A stretch of DNA of 64,000 bases. It comes from Quercus robur (taxonomy: Eukaryota > Streptophyta > Magnoliopsida > Fagales > Fagaceae). The translations under genes and the position numbers were made by a program. The notes below the pieces were generated by a model that made no database searches, was not told the origin of the DNA, and worked only from the letters and a program-made list of their open reading frames with translations. Positions 11,781 to 23,869 of this stretch are shown here, in pieces. Each line of letters begins with the position of its first letter. The first letter of the stretch is position 1. Location of the stretch: NCBI RefSeq assembly GCF_932294415.1, contig NC_065544.1:20683351-20747350 (forward strand), written 5' to 3'.

Positions 11781-13614
11781 ATGGAACACAGACACTCTCT
11801 TGTTATTCCACCTTACTTTGATGGGAACAACTATGCTTACTAGAAAGTAAGGATGAAAGCATTCCTGAAATCTATTGATGAGAGATTTGGAACTCCGTTG
11901 AGTACGGATGGGAGAAGCCCACTACTCCTGTTAGTGAGTGGCAAACTTCTCAGAAAGAAGCAGCCGCTTTTAATAGCAAAGCTATGAATGCTATTTTCAA
12001 TGCTGTTTCTATGGAGGAATTTAAGAGAATCTCTAATGTTGAGATTGCTTATACTGCTTGGAATATCCTCCAGACTGTGCATGAAGGCACAAAGGCAGTT
12101 AAAATCAATAAGTTACAACAATTAACAACTAGATTTGAAAGAATTAGGATGTCTGATGATGAATCTTTTGATAAATTCTATGCTAAGCTTAATGATATTG
12201 TTAATTCTGCTTATAATCTGGGTGAAATCTATGATCAATCTAAAATTTTTAGAAAGATTTTTAGATCCTTGATTGAAGATTTTAGACCCAAAGTGACTGT
12301 CTTCACTGAAAGCAAGGATGTGGACTCCATCCCTGTTGATGAACTTGTAGGATCTCTTCAATCCTATGAGTTGGACCTACCTAAGACTAGCAAATCCAAA
12401 TCAATGGCTCTTAAGTCTGTTGATGATGTTGATGTGAGTGGATTTGATGATGAGCTGTCTACTACAGAGATTGCTTACCTTGCCAAGAACTTTAGAAACT
12501 TTCTTAGGAACAATAACAAAAGGGCAAGTGGTAAAAACAATGCTGAACCTAGAAATTTTAGGAGGAATGATCCCACTAAGGTTAATAACACTGAAAAACC
12601 TAAATAGAAAGTAGGTTAACCTTCTAATAATTCTATGGGTCAACAATATTTTGGATCTCAAGGGTATGGTCATATGAAATCAGAATGTCCTACATTCTTG
12701 AGGTCTAAGGGTAAGGCTATGACTATAACCCTTAGTGATGATGAAGTTTCTGACAATGAGTCTGGTAGTGATGAGGATGGAAACTTCATTACTTTCACAA
12801 TTACTATTGAAAGTGTTGTTATTGAAAAGAACCCTTCTGATGGGGAACTCTCTGAGGATGCAGATTTACAAGAATTACAAGAAGCTTATAATAAACTTTG
12901 CAAAGTTGCTGCAAAGGATACTATGAGTGTTGATTTAGGCTTAAAGAAAATTGTATCTCTTGAACTTGATAAGAAAAATTTGCTTGTGAAACTGTTTGAT
13001 GCTAATGAATTGTTGAATAATGTGAAAACTGAGAACATGTTTTTGCTTGATAAAGTTAAGAATTTGGAACTTGAATTATCTGTTGCTAGAGAACAAACTA
13101 ATAGGTCTGCAAGCTCCAAATTTGATCATATGCTGAGTGTTCAAAAGTCTCCCTCAAACAAAACTAGTCTAGGTTTTGTAGAAAGCATCCCTGTGCCTGA
13201 ACCACATTCCACAAACTTTGTTCCTTCTTCTGAACCCCCTGTGAGTGAGGTTGTCAAACTCGTAGAAGTTACATCGCCTAGGAAAATTAGGGTTGATCTT
13301 CAAGAATCTAAACCTAAAACTTCTAATCCTCGTAAGGGCAAGTTGCATGATAGACCTGCATGAATTTGTCATTTTTGTGGAAAGTCTGGGCACATTTATC
13401 CAAACTGTTTCAAGTTGCAAGTTGCTAAGTGAGCAAACAAGCCAAAAGTGCCTGTGCCTCAAGCACAAGATCCTATGGTACTTATTGGTGAATTGGTAAA
13501 GGCTCTAAACCTTTATTCCAATCTTGGAGTTGGTAATCATTCTAGTGTGAATAAGAACTCCAATACTCGAGGTGCATCTAAAAAGTTTTGTATGCAAAAG
13601 GCTCAGTCTAATTA
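11781..13614 (+). pseudogene. E2 Gag polyprotein remnant
   Basis: Starts MEHRHSLVIPPYFDG. In-frame TAG replaces the Trp of the YWKVRM motif and a one-base loss follows near 11890. The UBN2-type copia gag domain is then open at 11984-12607 (VSMEEFKRIS, MSDDESFDKFYAKL, ELVGSLQSYEL). A stop and a degenerate first zinc knuckle follow (YFGSQGYGHMKSEC; two Cys lost). The frame at 12635-13363 has an acidic stretch and a predicted coiled coil (LELDKKNLLVKLFDANELL). After a TGA comes an intact CCHC knuckle (CHFCGKSGHIYPNC, about 13370-13412). It would form the nucleocapsid of the element if intact. Several stops make it non-functional here. Confidence 0.88.
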
Positions 13615-15660
13615 AGTCTTTCTGACATAGTCCTTGTGCTTCATCACTCTACTCCTTGTGACCATTCTTCTTTGTTTCTTTTGTTTTCTTTTCTTTTTTA
13701 GGATTTGCATTGCATAACATTCATGCATTTCATTCTAGGTTTTTTGTTATCTCTTTTCAAAAATTTATAAAATAAAAAAAAAATAAAAAAAATAAAAAAA
13801 AAAGAAGGAAAAGGGAAGCAAAATGTGTTTTGCATTATTTGTCTTGGATTTGATATCAAGGTTGGTCAATTTATTTTTACATAACATGTGTATGTACCTT
13901 GTTTAGCTTTGATGAGCTTATTTTTTGCACTTTACTAGTCTGAGCTTTGCAATGCATGTTGTGTGGGAAGATGTTTATAGTTTTTGATCACATGATCTTG
14001 ATCTTGAAGTCACATGCCTTTGATTGTCGGACTTGAACTTATTTAGAAAGGTATAAATAACCATCTCACCACTATTTACTAGCCAATCATGAACGCCTTA
14101 GTGCATATCGTAAGATTCTATGCTCGAGAAAGTGTAGCACATGCACAAAAAGAACATAAGGTGTAGCCTCGGTTTAAATGCTAAAATTAGTGTGTACATT
14201 ATTGGGCTTTAATAACTTCACAATCAAATAAAATTGGTGTGTACATTATCCTGGCTATTTTAATAAGTTTCTAATCAAATAAAATTGGTGTGTATATTAT
14301 GAGGAAAAATCAAGAAACTTACATTATTGCAAACTTTTATTCTAGGAGATGTGAGAGTTATATGATGTACCTCTTTAGGTGATAGTCTCTCTCAAATTTA
14401 TGTGATGAATTTTGTAGAAATTGTGATTGATTTTTATTTACATGTCACCTCACATGTATCTCAAGCTTTTGCTAGTTGCATACACTACACAAATTATTCT
14501 TTACTAAACTTTGTACATGTTATTGTGTGTGATTTTGGTTTGGCCAACTAAGTTTGAAAATTCCTTGAGTTTTATGTAAAACATGTTTGTTGTTTGAGAA
14601 TTTAAGGATAATTGATTGAAAACCATATTTTTGGGAAATCTAGGTTCAATACAAGTGTTTTTGAAGAGCATTCCATCTCATACTTGTGCATTTTATTCAT
14701 AAAATTCAATGCTTTGAGGAGTTTTTGCAAAAAAAAATTGCTCTATTTTTCAAAAAATTGTGTTTTCTAGATTTTCAATCGATCGAACCTATTTTTCGAC
14801 CGATCAAAAATGCGATTAAAATTTTGGTTTGAACCTAATCGTTTCGATCGCTGCTCGATTGGTTCTGGATCAATTGAAGGCATTTTCAATCGATCGAACC
14901 TAATTTTTGTTCAATCGAAAATCATATAGGGAGTTTTTTAAAAACCTTTGTTTCTCATGTGTTCATTCACTATTTCAAAAGTTTCAAAAGCCTTTCTCTC
15001 TCTCTTCGATCGATCAAGGAGTCAAAGCAATTTTTTTGTCGTTTTCCTTCGAACTTTTTGCAAGGTTTTTCTCTTCCAAGACCGGTAAGACCATATTGCC
15101 CTTCCTTTTTCATTTATTTTCAGTTTTCATGCATTAATTCATGCATTGTTGGGTAATTTTCGAACCTATGCAAATTTGGGATTTTTTGATAATTTAAGCC
15201 TTTTCTTTGGAAATTGATCAATGGGGTTTTGTTATGGGACAATATAAAACTGATCTTTGTGAATTAATTTGATCAATTTGATGATTTGTGAAAAATTGGA
15301 ATTTCTAGGGCTTGTATCTACCCGATTTGGGGATTTTGTTCAATTGTGCTTAATTTGATGAAATTGACTTGATAGATTGATTCATTTGATCATTATAATG
15401 TGTTATCTCTCTTTTGTAATGATCAATTGATCAATTTGTTGGATTTTGTGAAAATAGGTTTTTCAAATTTTGGGGTTTTTGATGTAAACTCTATGCTCAA
15501 GCCAATTTTGTGATCTTAGAGTAAAATTGAACTTATTCTCACTGCATTAGAGCATGTATCATATGTTGATATTGTTCATGCATCATATAGAATTGTTATT
15601 TCTATATTGTTTTGTGCTAACTTGTAGTTTGCCCTTGATTTTTCTGTTTTTTTTTTTTTC
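13615..15660. other. E2 long untranslated internal region
   Basis: About 2 kb of T-rich DNA between gag and the accessory ORF. It holds an A-rich stretch (13768-13804), a doubled 'aaaattggtgtgtacattat' block (14170-14300), and tcgatcga clusters at 14778-14915 and 15007. No pol motif was found in any frame. Confidence 0.6.
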
Positions 15661-15696
15661 TTCTCTTCTGTGTCTGTCCTTCTGCTCTTTAGCATC

Positions 15697-16896
15697 ATGT
15701 CTAGGAAGACTAGAGCTAATAGGAAATCCACCTTTACTTCTTCCCCCACCTTTGATAGTGAGAGATTCTTGAGTGAGAAAAACCAGGAAGCTTATGAGAA
15801 GCTGAACCTTCGTAGGAACATTTGGGCTGAGAGAAAGGTTCTATTAGACGAACTAGATGGTGAGATTAAAAGAAACTTTGACCGTCAGGGCTGGTTACCT
15901 TTGTTAGATGTTGATCATCCTCCTCCGACTACCTTGATCAGAGAGTTCTATTCAAACCTCTCTGTCCATTCCTCTGATTCCAACACTCTTGTGAGAAGTT
16001 GGATACGGGATGATGAGTACACCATTACTCCTTCAGTAGTGGCTGCTACTCTTAGGGTGCCATTGGTCCAACATCCTGTTTATCTGTACGATGAGTCTCT
16101 GCCCCTTGATGACATTATGTCATTTATTACTGGTACTACTATCTAGTGGGGTTCTGATCCTCTGATCACCCCTCACAAGTTGACCAAGATTCACTATCTT
16201 TTCTTTCAAATTTCTTGTCATTCCATCTGGCCTATCTTGCATCTGCACACCATTCCTTTGGAAAGGTGTGCGTTTTTGTATGTCCTTGTTTCTGATGCTC
16301 CTATGAGCTTTTCTCATCTTTTTATTCTTTCCTTGATTGAGGTTCATAGGAGTGGTTCTACTACTCATGCTCTTTTCTTTTTCATTTTTATTCATCGAAT
16401 TTTGTTACATCTAGAATTAGATGAGTTTCCGGCATCTGCGCCTGTTCATATTATCGCTCCTATCGATGCCACCTTTCTTAGGTAGAGGGCTGCTCAAATG
16501 AGAGTAAGCTCTAAACGCCCTAGGGTTGAGTCTTCTGGTGTCGCACCTCTTCCTCCTTCTTCTATAGGTGATACTACGACTGAGGATTCTGTTGATCTTG
16601 CTGCTTCTACTACTGTTCCTCCACCTTCTACCTCGGACGATTCAAACATTCGTCGTACGTTGGAGGCTGTCATGACCGTTCAGGCGGCTCATGGTCAGCT
16701 TTTGGTGGACATGCTTGATGAGTTTCGTGCCTTGCGAGCAAATTTGAAGCACTTTAGACGGTCACCTCCGCCATCTCCTTTTGATGATGAATGCGTGCCC
16801 TTTGGCAATTCATCACAAAAAGGGGGGAGTACATATGTAGGGGAGATTTTATTGTTAGGGGAAGATTTTTGTGTTTTGGAGCTATGGAGCTTTTAG
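15697..16896 (+). pseudogene. E2 accessory ORF (plant-transposon-protein-like)
   Basis: A 399-codon frame starting MSRKTRANRKS with two in-frame TAG codons (16144-16146 and 16483-16485); otherwise open. The start is chosen because cttctgctctttag, a good splice acceptor, ends 4 bases before the ATG. The conserved region includes LIREFYSNLSV ... RSWIRDDEYTITPSVVAATLRVP. The C-terminal part is Ser/Pro-rich and ends in a helical segment (MLDEFRALRANL). The same organisation occurs in E1 and E4. Biochemical role unknown. Retention in three element families suggests it matters to the elements, which is inference. Confidence 0.7.
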
Positions 16897-17300
16897 ATTG
16901 TATCTAGGTGCTTCATTATGTATTTACATTTTTTGGCTTATGATGTATTTTTGTTTTTGATTGGGTTGTTCATGATAAGGGGAGATACATTGATGATATA
17001 TGTTTCTTGTTTCACATTATTTATTGATTTATATTTATGAGGTTATTCATGATATATATCTTTATTTGTTATGTTATGTGAAATCAAGAAGTTACTTTAT
17101 TTTATTTGTATTTTCCACACATGCATTTATGTGTTTGTTAAGTGTTACAAGAATATACAGGTTAATTAAGTCATGCTGCTATCTACACTTGCAACTGATA
17201 GATGTTAGTTAGGTTGAATTTGTTGTCTTGGGCTATATTTTTGTAATGGGCTATTTTTATGTAATTTGTGCAATTTGTTTAGTTTGTGTTTTGTCACGGA
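16897..17300. other. E2 3' untranslated region
   Basis: T-rich, no ORF. Ends in ttgtcacggattgcc leading into the polypurine tract. Confidence 0.5.
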
Positions 17301-17317
17301 TTGCCAAAGGGAGAGTT
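17301..17317 (+). promoter_or_regulatory. polypurine tract of E2
   Basis: ttgccaaagggagagtt directly before the 3' LTR. Same context as in E1 and E4. Confidence 0.8.
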
Positions 17318-18146
17318 TGTTAAGTTTCCTTAGGAACTAATGTATTAGAACTTCATTTTGTAATGTTGGCAAATCATGATCAAAACGTTTTAGTCTCGTT
17401 TAAACTTGCTCAAAGTATGTGCTTTTATGTAAAGTTGGAATCGAGTTACTGCAGGATTTACTGTGTAAATCTGCCTGGCTCGGTCGAACGAAAATTGGAC
17501 TCAATCGATCGAAAGTCGTGTAGATTGTTTTTTCTACAGAATTTCCAACTCAGCCCAAGCCCATTTGACGTGTAGGGTTTTATGTTTTGCCTTAAGTATA
17601 AAAGGGAAAACCCTAGCCACGTTTTAGTGTTGCTCTTTATGATGTGTGTGTGAATCTTCTGTAAGATCTAGAGGTGTTTGCCTTCACATACACTTAAAGT
17701 TTCCAATCTCAAGATTAATGTCAAGAGCTTGGTGATCAATTCAGTTGCTGCTTTCAAGAGCTTAAAGATACACAAGCGGGAGTGCTTGATCTTGCTGGGA
17801 ATCCAAGAAAGAAGTAATCCGTGGACTCGGATCTATCATGGGGTCATGATAGTAAGTTTTCTACTCGAGGTAGCAATATGATGTTAGTGGTCTAAGTTGC
17901 TGTTGTGTAAACTTCAATTCTTTCATAGTTGATTCGTTTTACCTTGAGAATAGCTAGGTTAAATCCTCCCTAGGGTTTTTACCGGTTTGGTTTTCTTGGG
18001 TTATCATATTGTTGTGTTCTTTATTTTCCTCACTTTACAATAATATGATATTTGTGTTAACCTAGATTTGATAATTTGACTAAGTAATCATTTGGCTATT
18101 TAACTAGGTTAATCTGATTGTGTTTTAAGGAATCTAAAAACAGACA
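17318..18146 (+). repeat. 3' LTR of E2
   Basis: tgttaagttt ... aaaacagaca. Pairs with 10866-11707 and is followed by the aaatt target duplication. Confidence 0.9.
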
Positions 18147-18151
18147 AAATT

Positions 18152-19190
18152 TAAGCACATAGATCCCAAAAACACACGCACACACTAAAAAAGTCTAACC
18201 AATTTTATATTTTAAAAACAAGTCAAAACAGTTTAGTGAGCATACATTAACACATGTAAATCTTGTGATGGCCAAATCACATTGTACCTGCACATATATC
18301 AAGAGTAGCAAAGAATATTGCATGTTGTATGTGAAAATATTGCAAGATTGCATAAGTATCAACTAGTTATGACGATTTGAGATATTAGAAAATCACTTTA
18401 ACTCACACACAATCATAACTGTTTGATGGGGACTATCACCTTCAAGGTACATCCTATAACTCCCACATTTCCTATAATACACGCTTGCAATCATATTTAA
18501 AAGCATTTTGATCTTTTTGCTTTTTGTTTTTCTTTGCATATTCACACAAATGTCATTCATGATTGGCGAGCAATAATGGTGAGATGGTTATTTATGCCTT
18601 TCTCTTAAGATTTTCTAGTCCTTCTCGTCAAAAAAAGTGATACGAGTGTTAAGTACAAGAGATTACTTAACCTTACCTATCACAAACACGAGCCACAAAG
18701 CTCATTTGCTTAGTTGTGCATAGAGATGCTTATCTAAGCTACAAAAGATACAAAATTTAGAAAATTTTGTTTCAATGGCCATCCAAGGTACACAAGTACC
18801 AATGTACACAAAACACACACTGTTTTTGTATTTTTCTGATTTTTCAATTTTTTTTTATTTTCATGAAAAACAAAATATATAAAACTAAAAATAAACAGAC
18901 AAAAACATGTTAAGCAAAGCAAATCATAAAACTAGACTGACTCAAAATAAAAGCAAAACACACAAGTAATGCAAAAACAAAAACAAGAAGAGAGAGAAGA
19001 AAGTGATAGAATCACTTGAAGTCATTTTCCTTCCACACCTTGGAAGAAACTTTCCTTTGAGTAAACCCTTGAACCGATAGTGAGGGGAAGAATTAAAACC
19101 GTTCAAGTTCAAAAGGAATATGAAGGCTTCGAAAAGATCTCCAAGAGGAGCAAGAAAGGATTGAAGCTGATTCTAGTTTCCCGAAGCTAT
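18152..19190. other. E1 untranslated internal region, right part
   Basis: A-rich continuation of E1 interrupted by E2. No credible ORF. The antisense short frames here do not resemble proteins. Confidence 0.5.
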
Positions 19191-19199
19191 CATGTCGTT

Positions 19200-20916
19200 G
19201 CTTTGTTAAGTGGCTAACCACTTATAGTAATTTGGTCGTGTATGACTAGCAACTCCATAATGATGACAGAGATGCTGCTTCTCTTGTTTAGGCTTTTGAG
19301 AGTTAGCCTGCTTAGCCTTAGGGTTTTTAGCTTCTTTCTTCTCCTGCTTAAGGGGTGCTCTTAAGATAGATTTATCCTTGTCTAAGTTCTCACTAGCTAA
19401 TTTAGTTTTATCATTGTTCTCAATTTTAACATTAATAGCAAGAGGAACAAAAACAGTAGTACTAGCAGAAGCAATACTGGAAGAAGAGAAATCATACCCT
19501 AAACCTGTTCAATCAAAAGCAGATTTTTGAATACTAAGCATCTCATCAAGTTTTGCACTTGAAGTCCTCTCCAATTGAGTTCTAACTTGAAATAGCTCCG
19601 CTTCAAGCTTCTTGGTCTTCTCAGCCAAGATATTATTCTCAAAGCTCAGTGCTCCAATAGTCTGATTTGCTTCATCATACTTTGTGAAAAGCTCTTCACA
19701 ATCAAGTTCCACATCACTGAGCTTCTTGGTGGCTAGCCTATAAAGTTTCTCATTCTTCTCAGAAAGCTTATATAGTTTCTCATAGGCTGTATGGATATCA
19801 TCTTGATCATCCATCATCTCGAACTTAGAATCCACCAAGTCCTCTTCTTCATCTACATCTTCAACAATCCCCTTAGTAGGATTGACAGTGGTAGTGAAGG
19901 CATTCAGGATTTCTTCATCCTCATTGTTGGAATCATCCTCAGGCTTAGTGTCACTCAAGGTAGTAGCAAGTGCCTTGCTCTTCCCAATGCTTTTCAAATA
20001 TGTAAGACACTCCTGTTTCATATGTCCAAAGCCTTGACACCCAAAGCATTTTGGTCCTGAGGGAATAGTGTACTGACTACCATCCCTAGCATCCTTCTTC
20101 CCTTTATCTTGGCTCTTGAACTAAGAAGAACTAGATTGCCTACAATCCTTATCAAAGCCCTTCCCATTGGCATTCTTCATGAACTTCTTGAATTGCCCAG
20201 TGATGTAGGACTTCATCTTAGAATCTTCATTGTGAAGACTCATCCGTGTCACTGATCTTGGCCTTTAGTGCCATGCTCTTGCTCTTACCCGACCTACCAA
20301 TCCTTGTTAACCCTAGCTCGTAGGTCTGCAGATTGCCAACCAGCTCTATCAAAGGAATCTTGTCAATATCCTTTGATTCCTCTATAGCAGTGATCTTGGC
20401 ATGAAATCTCTCGGGTGGAGATTTGAGCACCTTTCTTGCAATCTTGGGTTCAGGAATGGTTTCCCCAAGATTGAAAGCTGAGTTCACTATATCCTTGAGC
20501 TTGGCATAAAGCTCATCGAATGACTCATCCTCCTCCATCTTGATTTCTTCAAAGCTTGTAGTAAGCCTTTGAAGTTTTGAATCTTTGATAGCCTTGGTTC
20601 CCTCATAGATTGTCTGGAGCATGGTCCATGCCTCCTTAGCAATTTCAATGGAGGATATCTTCTTGAACTCCTCATTAGTGACCGCACTGAATAAAGCATT
20701 CAATGCCCTACTGTTGAAGTTTGACGCCTTGATCTTGGCATCATCCCAATCGGCCGGTGCTTCCTTCGACTTGGTCCAACCTATCTCAATAGCTTGCCAC
20801 ACCTTCTCATCTAGAGACAACAAGAAAGCTCTCATGCGTACTTTCCAGTATGCATAGTTAGTTCCATAAAATAATGGAGGTATGATAAGAGCATGTCCTC
20901 TATCCATGACAAACAA
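19200..20916 (-). pseudogene. E1 Gag polyprotein remnant
   Basis: An open frame of 229 residues (20916-20227) covers the UBN2-type copia gag domain (PPLFYGTNYAYWKVRMRAF, EEDESFDELYAKL, ELVGNLQTYEL). A frameshift separates it from the rest. The intact CCHC knuckle CFGCQGFGHMKQEC lies at about 20010-20055. It is followed by an acidic region and a long predicted coiled coil (19509-20021). A stop comes next, then a degenerate second knuckle (CHHYGVASHTRPN, about 19230-19270). Same domain order as the E2 gag. Protease and polymerase do not follow. Confidence 0.88.
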
Positions 20917-20965
20917 GGGTCAATGGATCACATAGTAAAGATTAAAACCTAATCAGAGTGTGCCT

Positions 20966-20977
20966 GCTCTGATACCA
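20966..20977 (-). promoter_or_regulatory. primer-binding site of E1
   Basis: The minus strand reads TGGTATCAGAGC, two bases after the 5' LTR. This is the standard initiator tRNA-Met complement used by plant copia elements. Confidence 0.9.
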
Positions 20978-20979
20978 CT

Positions 20980-21994
20980 TGATAGGCCAAAAACGAATTA
21001 ACCCATTGTGATGAACTAATTGATTAATTAGCCAAGTTTATTAATTAATCAAATTAACATGCAAAGCGCATGGTAGCACAAAAAAATCACCAATTATACT
21101 AAGTACGCAACGGAAATTAAATTGACATGGTGATTTGTTTACGAATGGGAAAAACCGACATAGCAAAACCCCATCGGGTGATTTTAAGGTCACCACTCCC
21201 GAGAATCCATTATTATCAAAACAAGTGATTACAAGTAAAGGAATCTTAGTACCTTCTACCAACCTATAGTTGAACCCTTACCCCAATACCTAATTGGATT
21301 TGTTCTGTAGTGACAATCTATCCTTGTAATGCACGACTCCTAGTACGTGACTAACCAATTACGCGAATCCCAGTACGCGACTTTAATCACCAACTAGAAA
21401 AGGTTGTTGGCTGCAAAGTTCTTCAATTCATCTAGACGATGAAGATCAAGAAGATGCTTGGTTACAAAACCCTACAGTGCACAAACACGGCAGCTTCTTC
21501 ACAAAAGAGATGAATTAGGGAAAATTATGTCTCCGGCCACAATTTGCATGAACAAACTTTGCTCAACACTTGTGTGTAACTTGTGTCACCTTTAACAACC
21601 CTTAAAATAATCCTTTTATATGTCTAAGGTTGTGAGAAAAAAAAAAGCCTAAACACATAATCACAGATTGAAAGAAAACAAAACAGAAAAATATGTTTTT
21701 CTTAAACCTTGACAAATAGCTATCTGTCGAGCTGCTGTCAAGCCACGAGGCTGGAACAGCTCTTAAAACTTGATAGATGCTAGCTGTCAAGCTTTAATGA
21801 CAGGCACTTTCTCACCTTGAATCTTGGCAGACTTGCATGGCTTTAACACTTGATCTTGAAATAAGGTTTCTTGAAGTATTAAGCACATCCTAAATCTACT
21901 AAAATACAAGTAAAGTGCATTTTGTCAAAGGATTAGTCAATTACCTAAAATAGTGACATATGTTCCTAACATGTGAAACACATATGTCTTAACA
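20980..21994 (-). repeat. 5' LTR of E1 (LTR-1 family, 1015 bp)
   Basis: On the minus strand TGTTAAGACATATG ... GGCCTATCA. The ends are TG/CA and the primer site follows. Reference copy for the truncated LTR at 7368-8196, the fragment at 2531 and the solo LTR at 35453-37542. Confidence 0.9.
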
Positions 21995-22526
21995 TATTGG
22001 TTCCTAAAGTTTATCATGTAAGCACAATTAGTCCCTTATGTTCTAAGTGAGTGTTATTGGTCCCTCAAGTTTCAATAATGAGTATTATTAGTTTTTTGTT
22101 AATAGTCATTAATGTTATTACCTATATGACTAATGGAATAATGACTTGACATATTTTTAATTGATGTGGCATTTTTAAAAATTAAAATACTATAAAATTC
22201 AATCTTATTAAACTCACTACATTTGGTGTGGCATAATTTCATATCGACAATTAAAATAATAAGTTAACAAGACATATCGACAATTAAAATAATAGTCATC
22301 ATTTGATGACCAAGTCTTGAATATGATGCCAAAGAGATTTTGGGAGGAGATGTATGGTCACTTGAATGACTTGGTGTTTTAACTTTTAAGTGATTTTAAA
22401 GATTCTAATGATGACTATCCACCCATGTGCTTGCCAGTTTCAATCTGACCTGTCAAAGCCTCCACCTCACTGCCAAAGTATCCACCACATCCTAGCCTGT
22501 GTCTAAACTGGAACTCATCGTCCTGT
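21995..22526. other. upstream flank of pseudogene B, displaced by E1
   Basis: Aligns base by base with 55310-55830 upstream of copy C (gtgagtg..attggtccctcaagtttcaataatg; cctccacctcactgccaaag). It belongs to the duplicated peroxidase segment and was pushed 14.6 kb away by E1. No gene seen. Confidence 0.75.
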
Positions 22527-23869
22527 TCTTTTTTTCTTTTTTTTTCTTTTTCTTTTTTTTGAGAATGAAGACTTTTATTGAAAGAAACTAAAGAGCGGCC
22601 AAATCGGCCTAAACAAAAGGTAAAGTGTGAGATCGAACATCCTCCATCCATACAGTACAACTTGGTGATGTCAGAGTTAGCCTAGCTAAACTGTGAGCAA
22701 CTTTGTTACCATTTCTCCTTATGTGAGAGTATGGTAATTCTGAAAATGAACCAGAAAATAACGACACATCGTTTATCAAATGGGCATAAGGAGCTAAACC
22801 ATTATCATTATATTTTAGGGCCTTCACAACCAACACCGAGTCACCCTCAACAATAGCTCTATGGAGTCCCAATTCACTACAAAACTCCACTGCCTTACAC
22901 GCTGCCATAGCTTGAACTTCCACGGGTTGGTATACCTAATCTAGCTGCTGCACAAGTGACGCAATTACCTCCCCTTGACAATCCCGAACAACTACTCCTA
23001 TCCTAGATTTGTTGTCTGCATTTGATAGTACACCATCGTAATTGATCTTGTAAGTATTTGGTGCAGGTGTTGTCCAGTTTGTTTGAGGCATTGAAGTGAT
23101 TCGGTTATGCTTGAGATTGCATCTTCGGATCCCATTCTAGCTCTCCTTTGCCCTACCTGGATAGCAAATCGGTCCATTGGCTTCCCATTTTCAAGAATCC
23201 AGCTGCACAACTCCTTAAAATCAGCAAAATGCGTCGTTGATCGAAAATTCCATCTGTCACCTTCCCACTCCTCATCCAAGCCTGTGCAACTCCAAAGTGC
23301 ATGCAAAGTATCCTTTACTTGTAAGGAGCAACGGTCATAGCTGGGTTTTGTAATATGGTTCTCCAGACCAGATTTTATTTTGTTGGTAGTGAGTTTTTAC
23401 ATGCACGCCACAATAGGTTCTTATATTTGTTTGGAACTTCCAGGGACCAAATGCACTTCCAAACTTTCTTATCCACCTCCAAAAGAGTGCTAACCTCTAA
23501 ATGTTCCTCCGAGTCCTTAAGAAACTTATACCCAGACTTGCAATTGTACTGCCTATCTACAATGAATGGCCAATACAAAACATCCTCTATTTGGCTTCGA
23601 GGCAGTGGTATCTTACAAACAAGTTCCGCTTTAGCTGGTATGAACACCCCTTTGATCTTTCATCATCCCATTTACCCGTGTTATTGTCAATCAGGTAGTC
23701 CACTGTGGCATTTTCCATAGACTCTATGATTGGGGAAGAGACTAATGGTGGATGCTTAATGGCCAGCTAATGATGCTGCCATATTTTGATATTTTTTCCA
23801 TTGCCCACCCTGAATCTAGCACCCATTTGGATCACCTCTCTCCCCTTCAAAATGCTTTTCCAAGCGTAG
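22527..23869 (-). mobile_element. LINE (non-LTR retrotransposon) 3' fragment
   Basis: The T-rich run at 22527-22560 is the A-rich tail of a minus-strand element. An RNase H-like domain (22609-22923 plus 22998-23060; QAMAACKAVEFC, AIVEGDSVLVVKAL, NKVAHSLARL) follows upstream. A zinc-binding RT-associated region lies further on (23375-23647; YKFLKDSEE, WKCIWSLEVPNKYKNLLW). Several stops and frame changes. The reverse transcriptase core is missing, because LTR element E4 begins at 23870. The insertion point is a break in the flank shared with copy C. Confidence 0.8.

Larger units (their letters stand above)
10861..18151 (+). mobile_element. E2: complete nested gag-only LTR retrotransposon with TSD
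   Basis: The element spans 10866-18146 and is flanked by a perfect 5-base target duplication, aaatt (10861-10865 and 18147-18151). It is inserted into the untranslated interior of E1 in the opposite orientation. Layout: LTR 10866-11707, primer site 11710-11720, gag about 11781-13614, long untranslated stretch, extra ORF 15697-16896, polypurine tract 17301-17317, LTR 17318-18146. Pol is absent. The two LTRs differ by scattered substitutions and small indels, so it is not a very recent insertion. Confidence 0.92.
7368..21994 (-). mobile_element. E1: gag-only copia-like LTR retrotransposon
   Basis: Minus-strand element. Its 5' LTR is 20980-21994, primer-binding site 20966-20977, gag about 19200-20916, extra ORF 8746-9927, polypurine tract 8197-8214 and 3' LTR 7368-8196. 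Plus-strand element E2 is nested inside at 10866-18146. No protease, integrase, reverse transcriptase or RNase H is recognisable, so E1 would need enzymes in trans. The gag family (UBN2 type) and tRNA-Met-type primer site are copia-like. The left end is deleted together with about 330 bases of flank that copy C retains, so no target duplication can be tested. The right edge abuts sequence paralogous to 55310 onward. Confidence 0.85.
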
